This document shows positions 35,091 through 46,691 of a DNA stretch of 64,000 nt, in pieces. A program made the position numbers and the translations under genes. How positions within the stretch are numbered: the stretch's first letter is position 1; every line of letters begins with the position of its first letter. The DNA is from Adenanthera pavonina. Its lineage: Eukaryota; Streptophyta; Magnoliopsida; Fabales; Fabaceae. The DNA is taken from the NCBI GenBank assembly GCA_026686845.1, contig JAIVEN010000004.1, positions 17,454,827 to 17,518,826 of the forward strand. The letters are read 5' to 3'. A model generated the notes under the pieces. That model was given only the letters and a program-made list of their open reading frames with translations, did no database searches and had not been told where the DNA came from.

Positions 35091-35603
35091 TGTAACATCC
35101 TAAAATCCCCAAGACCCAACCAGACATCACATGTATTGAATTAACACCAAAGGGGGCAGACAAATAGGATGGCATTACAGCTTGGGTTATAGTGCTGTGG
35201 CGCCAAGGCATTCTGGATAGAATGCAAAATTAAGACAGAAGGGCTTGGAGCTGCGGCCTTGATAATAGCGTTGTGGTGCCAATTACAAAACTTGCATCAC
35301 TAACTTTGCTAATGAAATCAATCAACTTCCAACATGTATAACTCCTTACTTAGATCTTCGATTCACCTGATTCCAAAGCCCACAAGTTATACTATTCTCA
35401 ATCTAACCATAGACACCAACCATGTCTAAAAATACCTCTATATCAAGAATTTGGACACTTAACACAAAAATGGTCACTTTTGACCATAACAAGAAACCAA
35501 ACCTCACTAATTGCTACCAACAAACCTTTCATGGCTAGTGATCATACAAACAAGTCACATTAAACCCATGAACCATGTTCAAAGAAGCCTCACTCCAAAG
35601 AAA
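35091..35603 (-). mobile_element. 3' LTR fragment of element G
   Basis: It matches 41130-41645 in the same orientation through blocks such as GACATCACA, TTAACACCAAAGGGGGCAG and TTGACCATAACAAGAAACCA. On the pol side, homology ends at about 35603, where VFPEE-coding sequence begins. Pol therefore joins directly to the inside of the LTR by deletion. Confidence 0.75.
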
Positions 35604-35659
35604 CTAGAAATTTCCTCAGGAAATACCTTAGGATAGTCACAAACAACCGGGATATTCTC
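35604..35659 (-). pseudogene. Element G pol fragment before RT
   Basis: In the minus sense it encodes NIPVVCDYPKVFPEE, the conserved stretch between protease and RT in plant Ty3/gypsy elements. It continues the frame from 39296 once T2 is removed, and stops at the deletion junction near 35603. Confidence 0.75.
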
Positions 35660-38600
35660 TGTAACACCTCAACTTTTGATCACATTATCCATGTATTAGA
35701 CCTTATTATGGCCGATTAATCATGTTTAAAAGCTTGAATTACTTGAGGCACTAAAATAAAAAAAATTTAAAACTTTGAGTTATTGTTCATTTGGTAAGTC
35801 CCATTTACCGATTAAATTTTGAATAGGGGTGATCATGGGTCGGATCGGGTCAGGTTTGACCCCTACCCGATACCTGGCCCAATGTGCTTCGAGCTAGAAC
35901 CTGGTCAAGTACTGGGCTAGCCCGATACTATATATATATATATATATTTTTTAAAAATTGAAAAAAAATTATTAAATAATAAAAATAGATTTTCTTAAAA
36001 AATAATCTTAGAAAAAAAATAATTTTTTTAAAATTTATAAATATTTAACTATTATACATTATTTTTACATAAACATTAAGTTAAACAATTAATTCAAAAT
36101 TTAAAAAAATTTGAAAAATTAAAATCTTAAAATGTTTTAATAATATTTACATAGTAAATGTATTATATTAAATACATAAAGAACAAAAATTCTATAAAAT
36201 CAATTAAGATATATAAAATAATTGAAAAAAAATAAAAAATATATATATAGGTCGGGCCGGGCCGGGCCGAGCTGGCATTAAGGTGCCTAGCCCTAACCTC
36301 GGCCGAGCCCGGTTGGCCCGATGTGGCCAGGCTGGACCGATCCAACCGAGCACCGGGCTAAGTTGTGCAGCCTTAATTTTGAACAATCATAACTAATTCT
36401 ATAAAAATCATACGAAAGTAATTCAAGTCTCTAAAAATATCTTAAACATCCACTATATGAAAAATACTTTGATCGTACCAATTGATTCAGTATTTATCAC
36501 GAAATTCACTATTCATATGGGCATTTTTTGCTTCCCCAGGACTTTGACCTTAATTTGATAATTTATTCTCATTCTACCATGGGCAATTGATGCATTCTTT
36601 ATGTTATTTGAAAGCCCTACTTGTCTACTTTTTAGATATATATACTTTGAGCATTTATTCTACTGGAGCAGGGCATAACACTATCTTAAACCATTAAAGG
36701 TCAGAACCAAACTTCTACTAAAATAGTTTTAGGAAAAGTTACATTTCTCCCATTATATAGTTTCAATTAATTCCAAATCAATATTATTTTTGGAGCTCTA
36801 CATGATTTTATTCTACCTTTTGAACAACTAATGTTTATAGTGAAAAATCCAACTTTTCCTATACTATCCAATTTTGACCCCTAAATTTAAAAATTCACTA
36901 TAAATCTTATACATGGCCAAATTAGGTGTTCTTTGGCTTCTTTTAAAGTCTTGTTTTGTCCTCTTTCAGAACGTATATAACAATCATACTAAATGCTCTA
37001 TTTCTAATAGAGTACCCCTGTTCTAACTACTACTAGTCTTCTTGGACAAAATCATGCTATAACTTACATAAACCTAATACATCATCATTTATTATTCCAA
37101 ATCTATACATAACATTTCATATAAGGTTCAAAGAAACATAACCATGCAAAATTACAAATTCAAAACATTTTACATGATTTTATACAATTTGCCATAATGA
37201 TACTTTATAATTGTCACAATTTACTCAATCTTCATGCTTCTCTTCAATTCCATTAGCCTTGTATTGACCTTTGGCATAACATGGCCCCATCATGGTTAGT
37301 ATTGAAGAAGGGTGAGATTATGAAATCTCAGTAAAAATCACCAATTATGCATATATGTCATCATAAATGTCAGAAAATCATTGACTAAACATGCTAAAGC
37401 ATAATTTATCATATTATTTCATAAAAATTCTAGCAGAGTTTCTTCTTGTAAAATGGATATCTTGGGGTCAAAACCCCTTCATATACTTAGCCAAAAAAAT
37501 CACAAAACATCACAATAATAATATGGTAATGCATAAAACATCAAGAAACGTTATAAGACAACATAATGTAATAAAAGGCAAGTTGCTACCTTGGTGAACC
37601 TCCTTGCTTTTCCTCTTGGTTCCACCTCTTTCTAGGGCTTCCACAAGCTTTCTTGATCCTATATGCAATATCAAGTAGCCACTTAGGCCACTGGTTCAAG
37701 TGGTTCCTTCACAAAGTATCACTAAAATTTAAATTTCTATATAATTATTTTTAAACTTAATCATGAAACTGATACTTGTTCCCAAGGTTTTCTACCATGG
37801 AGAATCCATTTTTACCATCAAAATCATGAAATTTCCTCTCCTTCCAAGACGTCTCATCTATCCATAATAGGGGAGTAAGAGAGAAAAAGTGATTTCTTAT
37901 TTATTTGCTTCCAAACTTACTTAAGCTTACTTTTTTACCATTTCTCATGCTTTCCCTTAAGTTCTTTGCATGAAAACTCATCCCTCACACATCTACATTC
38001 AAGGCCGAAATTAAAAATAGAGAAGGAGAGGAAGAAAACTCCATGGAACCATGCTAAACTACCAAAGAAACTAGCTTGAAGCATGGAAGAATTTACCTTG
38101 CACTTAAATCTTCAAAATTTACCTTTGGTCTTCTCTTTTCTCTTCTCTTTTTCTCTCTTTTCTCCACACCAAAATGCCACTTTGGTGTGTAAATTTCAGA
38201 CCTCCTCTCACTTAAAACACTTTAACCATGCACTTGGAGGAGAGATATCTAATGAATAAAGTGTAATCTTGGTTTACTTAACTACCTTGAGTTAATTTTA
38301 ATGAAATATTTCTAAAAATTAATTAAATAAATTCCCTTCTTGTCCCAAGCAGCTGTGAACACACCATCTTAAGGGTATTGTTGTCCAAAAATGCTCCATA
38401 ATTTTATCAGTTTAAATATAGCCTTTATTGAAAAATTTTACCCATATCAATTAATTACTTTTATTGTATTTTAGTACTTCATTGATACAAGATTATTTTA
38501 AATTTTATTTTGGACAAAACTCATTTGCCCAAAATATATTTTTGTGGGGTCCACATACTGTTCCTATAGTCGTACTACATTTTGTGGGGTCCATAACTTC

Positions 38601-39290
38601 TTTCTTAGTATAATAATCATTTTTTAACTTTTGGCAATAATTATAAATTTCCACTAACTTAGTTAACCTCTAAGCAGTATTCCATTGGGTTTAGCTCATC
38701 GTGAACTCCGTTTTGATAGAAATTCTAAAATTTACAAAATTGCCCTTAACTCGGAATAAAATCATAATTTGTAATTCTTTTTAGTCTTTTTTTGTAATTT
38801 TCCCCAAAGACTATAATGCATAAAATTCTTCCTGTTTAGGGAGCATACTACATGGAATTTTTTTTCCAGAGATACAAATATAATTTTCTCATTTTCCATT
38901 GTAATATGGAAAAATGATCTTTTTATCCTTTTTCTTAGTTTCCTCTAATTCTTTGTGTATTGAATGATATCTAATAAAATTATGGATATTACACTCAATA
39001 TTTACATCATTTTACTTAGCTTGTCATGAGCTTTTATTTAACTGATATATTGCATAATTTCCAGCTTAGTTCTAGAATCAATACCTACTAAGGACCTTAT
39101 GGAAAATTAATTATAATTAAGAACCAAACATAATTCCTTCTAAGGACCATATGTGAAATTAATTCCAATTAAGGATCAAGCATGTAAAATTTTCATCTTA
39201 CTTTTTTTCCCATCTTTTCATGCATCTCATGCCACATTCACATATCTCTATTCATATAGTGGCATTCTTCTTGTAATTTGAGATGTTACA
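35660..39290 (-). mobile_element. Solo LTR T2 (T family) with a nested hAT-like element
   Basis: It begins TGTAACACCTCAAC and ends GAGATGTTACA on the plus strand, inserted in element G pol. It is flanked by TTCTC (35655-35659) and TTCTT (39291-39295), an imperfect duplication. Without the 552-bp hAT insertion and its duplication it is about 3.07 kb, close to T3. The minus-strand reading matches T1: start TGTAACATCTC, end GAGGTGTTACA. No genes. Confidence 0.88.
35824..36375. mobile_element. Non-autonomous hAT-like transposon, 552 bp
   Basis: It is flanked by a perfect 8-bp duplication, ATTTTGAA (35816-35823 and 36376-36383). The ends TAGGGGTGATCA and the complement TAAGGCTGCACA are imperfect inverted repeats, and 8-bp duplications are the hAT mark. 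GC-rich ends full of GGGTCGG and GGGCCGGGCC flank an AT-rich core with a TA microsatellite (35929-35946). The short Pro/Arg-rich ORFs in it are composition artefacts. No transposase. Confidence 0.9.
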
Positions 39291-39295
39291 TTCTT

Positions 39296-39876
39296 CAATC
39301 CTTCTTCTACTTCCTCCTACACTGAGAAGAACACCAGAAACCACTAACAACCCTTGTATGGACACTTCTCTACCTAAGCATAAGAAAGGTGAAGGTTTGC
39401 TCCACCACCCTAAGAACCATGAACATTCATTAGCAAAGACACTATCTTCCTAGCACAATCTAGGATGGCATTATTGGCCTCTAACCAATCCATACCAATG
39501 ATGCATCAATGTCTCTAAATAGTATGCAGATCAAATCCAGGGTGGTACTTTGATTATTAAAATGTACATCACAATTCAAACATACATGTGTGGTCCTCAC
39601 AGAGACCCCTATAGGTGTCGAGATGGATAGCTCAAAAGGCAACTTATGGCTACCATACCTAACCTCTAAGTCACAATCAAAAGAAATTAAAGAATAGGAT
39701 GCACCAGAATCAAACAATACATGAATAGTAAAGCCATTGAGTTTTAGAATACCTCGTATCATATTTGGTGCTGTGTCTGCCTCCTGTTGAGAGATAGTGA
39801 AGACCCTTCTAAGCACCATTGGCTTCTTCGCAGGACCATCTTGCTCTAGGGCAGTACAACCATGAGAAACATGCAT
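39296..39876 (-). pseudogene. Element G aspartic protease and linker to RT
   Basis: The 131-codon stretch from 39876 carries RGILKLNG and VLFDSGASYSLIS, the pepsin-like retroelement protease site (catalytic Asp of D-S-G), and then DLICILFRDIDASLVWIG, where functional copies have a DFDVILGMDWL-type block. A stop follows at about 39481. Downstream codons, in changing frames, lead to EEGLKNIPVV across T2. It would process the gypsy polyprotein. Confidence 0.85.
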
Positions 39877-40968
39877 TGGCTTTCCATAGTTATAGCAAAT
39901 TCAATAAGGGCATGCTCCATGGCACATTCCACATTTCTCACATGGAGCAGGGGTGGTAGTAGAACTAGGCTATACTAACACAATATCTCCTCCATTTGGG
40001 CCATGAGAATTAGAACCCCCTATTATGATTGCCCTTATTATAATCACCCCTATTACTACCGCCTCTGGGAAAAGAACCTTCGACCTCCAAATGCCATTAC
40101 TACCACTGTGACCACCCCTCTTACTTATTCCACCAGTAGGGCCTAAATGGGAAAACGCCCTAACCATGGAGTTCTTCCTCTCTTCTTCAGATTCCTTTAT
40201 TCTCCTTAACACTATTCTCTTCTTGGCATGAAGATCTTTAAATGACATGAAATCCACAATAGATAATTGTTCCTTTAGATTAGGACACATAGCCTCTAGT
40301 GGGTGTTATGCCTTCCACCTATCATCCAGGTGACTCTTCAAATAGGTGGAGTATTTTGCTAAATTGATGAACTTACCAAGGTATTCATCCTCCAGCAGGT
40401 TCCTCTATTTAAAGGAAAAAAACTTCACTTGTTTCTACCTATCAGCTTAGGAGGAAAGTAATGAGCGAAGAATCTCTCCTAAAAGTGCTCTTAAGTCAAA
40501 TGGTTCTCTATACTTTCCATATCAGGCTTCAACTTTTCCACCATTGTTTTGCCTTTTTCTCTAGCTTAAAGGTAACCAGCTAAACTTTCTGCTTTGAGGA
40601 ATAATCTATCACCCTGAAGATAGTCTCCAATTGATCAATCCAATCCTCAACAATGGTGGGATCCATCTTACCTTAGGAAGCAGGGGAGTTGAACTTTTTG
40701 AAATCCTTCAATTGTTCAAATATGCACCGTTCCATCCGTGGGACCTGATTTTGGTTTCTTGAACCTTCACCCCTGGCAACATTTAGAACGACTTACATTT
40801 CAGCATCTCCCTAGGGTTACTCCTCAAGTTCTATCTACTCTTGCTATTCCTTTCCTGCATTCTAATTATTCCCTTTTCCTAACTTTGGACAGGGTCACTC
40901 AGTCCCATGATTATTTCATCCATCACCCTCAAGAGTTTATTTTTGTTAAGCCTACCATGCCGAGCCAT
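39877..40968 (-). pseudogene. Element G gag
   Basis: The putative start ATG at 40968 opens MARHGRLNK. Around 40660-40540 the reading VEDWIDQLETIFRVIDYSS and then EKKAKQWWKS matches the Ty3/gypsy retrotransposon gag domain. About 40290-39970 is the C-terminal basic Gly/Arg-rich part. At 39950-39860 lie CEKCGMCHGACPY and a decayed CCHC knuckle, CYNYGKPMHVSHGC (second Cys changed to Tyr). Several stops and frameshifts break it. Confidence 0.8.
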
Positions 40969-41114
40969 AGGTAAACTATTCACAGTAGCAACACTTTCAA
41001 ATAATAAGACTTTAGTCTAGCAAGAAACCAAGGAGTATGAGAGTCTATGATGCCACACAAGTAAAGTGCCAACATAAACTTAACATAAGAAGAGAAACAA
41101 TGGCTTGAACGATT

Positions 41115-41126
41115 GATTTGATACCA
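41115..41126 (-). other. Primer binding site of element G
   Basis: On the minus strand TGGTATCAAATC lies three bases inside the 5' LTR end (...GTTACA). It matches the initiator-Met PBS in its first eight bases. Confidence 0.7.
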
Positions 41127-41129
41127 AAA

Positions 41130-44100
41130 TGTAACATCCTAAACTCCCTAACACCCAACTAGACATCACACGTAATGAATTAACACCAAAGGGGGCAGGC
41201 AGATAAGATGGCACTGCGGTCTGTGTTATGGTGCCATGACGGTAAGGTATTCTAGACAGGATGCAAAATTGAGACAGAAGGGCTCGGTGCTGCAGCCTCG
41301 GTAATAGCATTATGGTGCCAATTACAGAACTTGCATCAATAAATTTGTTAATGAAATGAACCAATTTTCAATGCGCATAACTACTTACTCCAACCTTCGA
41401 TTCACTCGATTCCAAAGCCTATAAGTCATACTACTTCCAATCTAACTATAGAAACCAATCATGTCTAAAAATACTTTTGCATGAAGAATTTAGACACTAA
41501 ATTAAAAAATGGTCACTTTTGACCATAACAAGAAACCAAACCTCCCCAATTGCTACTGATAAACCTTTGGCTGCTAGTGACCATACCAATAAGTCACATT
41601 GGACCCATGAACTATGTTCAAGGAGGTCTCACCTTAAAGAAACCATTCCTCCAAATTTTGACCTCTTGAACCCTATTACGACCCAATTGCATGATTAGTA
41701 CCTATAAACTCAATTAAACCCATGATCCCATCAGTCACATAAGAGGGAAAATGGGACCTTAGGTTTCTGACCCAGAAAGACAAGATGACAACATCGGAAC
41801 ATCATAGATCACATGTAAAGGACACTTGCCACACATCATATCATATATTCAATCATGAGAACAAGACAACACCAAGCAAACAACTATAAAATGTAGAGTT
41901 TAGGATAGGCTATACATCAATCCAACCCATATACATGAGTACACAAAAGTTCACACTTAGAATGACACAATACAAAAATTGGCACTTTACTGAAAGGACA
42001 AATATAACATAGAAGGGCATAAACCCTGGCACCATAAGTGCACCTTCGGTCCTCCTTTCTAAAGCCCTCCTTGGTCCTTTCCTTGCTAATGCTAGGTCCT
42101 TCATCTGGAATTATTAGTCACGGGGTGAGATAAACATTCCAGTAACCTGGGGTTATCACATACATACAAACATATTAAATCATACCTCCAAAATAGTATA
42201 GAAATATCATATTCGATATGAATGCAATATGAATGATATACAGACACCAAACCTATCAATATACAGCTAGAACCATGAGCTATTACCTTGACAAGGTAAC
42301 CTTGACCAGTTAGCCCCTTCCAATGATCCATGATAGCCGATTCTAGGGCCACCGCCCAGCTCTCATCTGAATAGTCATGACCCGGCTGAAGGCCAATGCA
42401 CTAAAGGTTGGATCATGGTTATCTTTCCCGTAAACCACTCGAATTAGTGGCTATTTAGAGAAGGTTGCACCCCAATTCATAGCCACCTAAGTCTTCTAGC
42501 CAAAGGATGACTATTTAGTGACTAGAATAACACAAGTCGCAATGCCTGGACATAAGGCCTCATATGCTATTTAGCGGATTGGCATACCACGTGGTATTTA
42601 GAACATCATCAACCAATCCATATGTCTCAATAATGTATAACATGTGACAATACCCAATGCATACTAGTATATCAATATGTATCATTTTCTATCGTGCTAG
42701 CATATGATCATACACAATAAACCATGAGATACAATTCATCCATTTCACATCAATATACATCATACTTGCATGTATCATGTTTATTATCACTGCAATGTCA
42801 TTTTCATCATAAATCGAGATAGCGATAGAGAACTCACTCACTGTGTAGCTACACATATATCATAATATGAAAAGGAACAGCCATAACCGAGCAAAGACAT
42901 ATATTATGATATAAAAGAGCAAAACATATATAGATAGATAACATGTGCATATCATGATATGAAAAAGATTAGAAATATATAAATATATATAATCAATTGA
43001 AAGACATAGGAAAAGACACCTCATTACCTTAACTATATAAACCCACTTGACACCTCAGTAGGCTAAAGAGAGCAATAACCACAACTATTTCCAAGCCTTC
43101 CAAACACTACTTGGAGTCAAGAGATCCCAATAGAGCAATAAGACAACCTATACAATACCAAATTCTCATTACTATCACAATCTCTTAAACCTTAGCACAC
43201 ATAACTTGACATCCATATGCATAGTCGGTTGAAACATAACTTCCCAATGCAAACCCATACATTGAAATACCCAAAACAAACCATAAAACCATAATTGTGC
43301 TCTTACATATTTGGATTCCCAATAATATTAAGAATTGAAGGTTAGGGTTTAGGAAATATACCACTTAAACACTTAAAATCCTTAACCTAGAGCTTATACA
43401 CATCCAGCAACACATCAATAAAGCATTTAGACTCATTTTAATTGGTGGAAATATAACCCATTGAAATCCTAGCTTCTACCATGAAGAACCATTGATTAAA
43501 TCGAAGAAAACGAAGAGGAGGAAGAAGTAGACCACTTACCCACAAGATTTAAGCTTCTCCAAGACCAAAATCATGTTCTCTGGTTTCAGACTGGCCAAAT
43601 CCTAGTAGAGCACATAGATTTTCCTCCATTTTTCTCTTCCTCCATCGATTGGTATGTCTTTTGATTTAAAGAGAATTCATGACTGGCATCGTAGTGCCAA
43701 GGCATTCTGTTTCAGCCAGCATCCTTGCTTGTTACTGTGATATCGTAACCTTTTGTCTCCTTGTTCTCTTTTTGCATAATTTTAACCTTCCATCTAGTCC
43801 TAGTCCCTCCAGTCCTGTACCATTCAATAATATCCTTCTTAAAGTTAGTAACTAGGGTCATTACATATAACTTTTTACTTCGATCTCCAATTGACCTAAT
43901 TCTAACTCCTACAGGTCACCCTACTCCTGATCTAACTAGTATAACCTAGCCAAAGGACATACTAAAGATTGGATTATGGTTCTCCTTCCCCTAAACCACC
44001 CGAACTAGTAGTAATTTAAGGAAGGCGCATCCGCAATCTACTGCCACCTGGATCTCCCTGCCAAAGGACGATAATTTAGTGGCAGGGATATATATATCAA

Positions 44101-44860
44101 ACCTTACCACCTCGACATGAGTCCTCGTGTGTTCTACTCGATCAGCATACCACGTGGCATCATAAGATATCATCACCCAAATCAACCAATACCACATTTG
44201 CATAACAAAGTGATAATGCTTTTCATGCTATCATGTTCTATGCATATATGTATATCTATATATTCATAATCATTATCATCAAGCTAATTCTGTCAGTTAG
44301 GATGCCAATCAATCACACATTAAAGCCACATACAAATTCGCATAAGCCATATATTAAAGGGCAAGGATAGAGATTACTATTGTTATCGCTTGTCATGCCA
44401 AGGACATGTCATGATATGAAAATGAGATAAACATATTCTACAAAGGTACATATCATAATATGAAAGGGATAAAACATATATATATATAAACAATATGACA
44501 CATATGAAAATACATCTCAATTACCTTGAATTGCCTACACATAACACACACACACAGGGGAATCGGTAGGCCATTGGAGTACTAATAACGAATTCAATGC
44601 TTTTGAATGACCTCTTGGGATGCAAAAGCCTTAAATCAACAAGCTTGAAGCTACAAAGACATAGAATACCCAAATCAACACATATCATGGACTCTGGTTA
44701 CCCACAACATAATCAACTAAGCACATAAGCACCAACCCATGATTCCAACATCATAATCATACCTCAAAGTGTACTAAACACCTGTCCAAAGCCGTAAAGA
44801 AAACCATAAGTTTGAATTTCATGAGAACCCATAGGATTCTAAGCTAGGGCTTGAGGTAAA
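41130..44860 (-). mobile_element. 5' LTR of element G, interrupted by Sirevirus E
   Basis: On the minus strand it ends ...GGATGTTACA next to the PBS. No transposon gene is visible over 3.7 kb. It contains two related copies of a roughly 1.5-kb unit and small (CA)n and (TA)n tracts near 44547 and 44478. Its outer end is not in the window because E is inserted after GTAAA at 44856-44860. Confidence 0.65.
42360..44860. repeat. Tandem duplication of about 1.5 kb inside the G LTR
   Basis: The block from about 42375 (TAAACCACTCGAATTAGTGG, then GGCATACCACGTGG at 42581) recurs from about 43945 (TAAACCACCCGAACTAGTAG, then AGCATACCACGTGG at 44144). The AT-rich parts after each copy are also alike. The second copy is cut by E at 44861. 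Confidence 0.65.
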
Positions 44861-46384
44861 TGTTAGGAATACTGGCTTCCCAAGAGGGGGTGAATTAAGA
44901 AGTTTAAATTTTTTTTAGCAAAAACACAATATAACAATGAAAGCAAAAGTTTGCAGAAAAACATAGTATGATAAAAATGAGTATATATGTAAGATAAGAA
45001 AAGAGAAGACTCAATAATTTATCCTTGATCGGTCCAATCTACTTGACCTACGTCAAGTCCTCAAGTCACCACTTGAGATTTTTCACTATCAGCAAGAATT
45101 CAATGGGCTCCTTGCAATGCCATATTACAATGCTTGTGCTTTGTTCTAAGAACACAGAAAATCTCTCTCAACACTCTTACAAGTATTTCACCAATCCCTT
45201 TGTGAACCCCCTCACAAAGAATCTTTCTTCTAGATGAAGAACATATTTTATATAGAAGGAAATACTCTCTGAAATAGAATAGATATGAAAGTTATGGCAC
45301 AATAAATGTAATATGTAGTGAAAAAGCTTTGACTAAGAATTTAGCAGAGTTTTTACGATATCAGACTTAAATTCGTTACTCACAACTTCAAATGAAGTTC
45401 TATTTATAGATTTGTGACTTAACTAATAATTAGACACAAGATCTAGCTATTAAATACATTAATCAATGGTCACTCTAAAAAAAAATAGTCATTTACCAAT
45501 CGCATTAAATGCATTTGACATACAAAAATTCAAATTTTGGGGCTGAACAGACGAATTTCACATAGATAAAAAGTTAAGAACTTTAACGTTGAACTTCAAA
45601 ATTCATCTATTACAATGTGATATTTGAATTTTGAGTTTGCTAAAGATAGCCCATGTTAATTCATACGAATTTCATATTGGAAGTGCATCTAATGAGTTTG
45701 AACAATTGTCTTAACTTTTCACATAGTACCTCGAAATTCGAATCTCAAAAGCTAAAATTGATCTATCAGATGCACATTCAACATTACACAAAAGTTCTTC
45801 TCTATGAAATTTGAATTTTAAACTTTAAATTTTGTCTGTCACAGGCATGTTCTAACGAGACTCACAAGTTCTCACTTCAAAATACATACTTTGAAGCCCA
45901 AAGTTCATCTGTCAAAGGAAATGACTTTGAAATCACTTTGAGCTTTACCAACATTCAAATTTTGACTAAGTTTCATGAGAATTTTGCAACTTTCACTAAC
46001 AATACTTAGCCTAAAATTTGAATTTCAGAACCAAAATTCATTTATCCGAGATAAAATCTTTGTAACTTCAAATTTTACTAAGTAAAGTGAGAATTTTGCA
46101 CAAAATAAACATGTGTCAAATACTAAAATTCGTCTGTTAGCCAATATTTCTCAATTCTAACACATGCTAATATTTGATAACTTTGAAATAACTCATTTAA
46201 ACATTATGGTAACATAAATAAGTAAGATTCAAAGCTTTTTACCTAGTGTACATAGTGAGAAATCCTAAAAATCAAATCTTTACTTGTTCTTCACTAGATT
46301 TCTTCACTTTATCCTTTCATACTCCTTTGATATTCTCCTTCCAAGCTCTAGATGTTTGGAATCATCAAAACTTCTGATTCAACA
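44861..46384 (-). mobile_element. 3' LTR of element E
   Basis: On the minus strand it runs from TGTTGAATCAGAAG to GCCAGTATTCCTAACA, 1524 bp, with the LTR-type AATTTGAATTT and CAGACGAATTT motifs. It borders the minus-strand PPT. Confidence 0.9.
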
Positions 46385-46400
46385 TTCTACCCCTTTTTTA
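46385..46400 (-). other. Polypurine tract of element E
   Basis: On the minus strand TAAAAAAGGGGTAGAA directly precedes the LTR start TGTTGAATCAG. Confidence 0.85.
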
Positions 46401-46691
46401 TGATGATAAAGCAACTCACAAATTGGATTAGTACTTAAGTTTGCTTCCAAGAGCCCCCAACATATGCATTAAAATTTGAATTTAACATATAAGTACAACA
46501 CATGTATCATAATAGAAGTTTTAGGAGAATGGAAAGGAAATGTTGAAACAAAGAAATATATTTCTTTGATGTAAACATATTTAGTACAAAGATTCAAACA
46601 AGTATACTAATCATATGAAAAAAACACATCACAAAATCACATAATCCTATAAAGTTATAAAAAGGCCTAAGCTCTGAAGTTTTGTCACATG

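Larger units (their letters stand above)
35091..44860 (-). mobile_element. Ty3/gypsy element G, minus strand, internally deleted (5' LTR continues beyond E)
   Basis: Direct repeats starting TGTAACATCCTAAA at 35091 and 41130 are the inner or outer ends of its LTRs. A minus-strand initiator-Met-like PBS lies at 41115-41126, next to the right copy, and gag, protease and the start of pol read leftward from 40968. RT, RNase H, integrase, the PPT and part of the 3' LTR are missing. T2 is inserted in pol and Sirevirus E in the 5' LTR, so the rest of G must lie beyond 64000. Confidence 0.8.

Noticed and set aside
36163..36386. Two Pro/Arg/Ala-rich minus-strand ORFs
   Set aside because: They are produced by the GC-rich end of the hAT-like element; the two overlapping frames encode similar low-complexity peptides.
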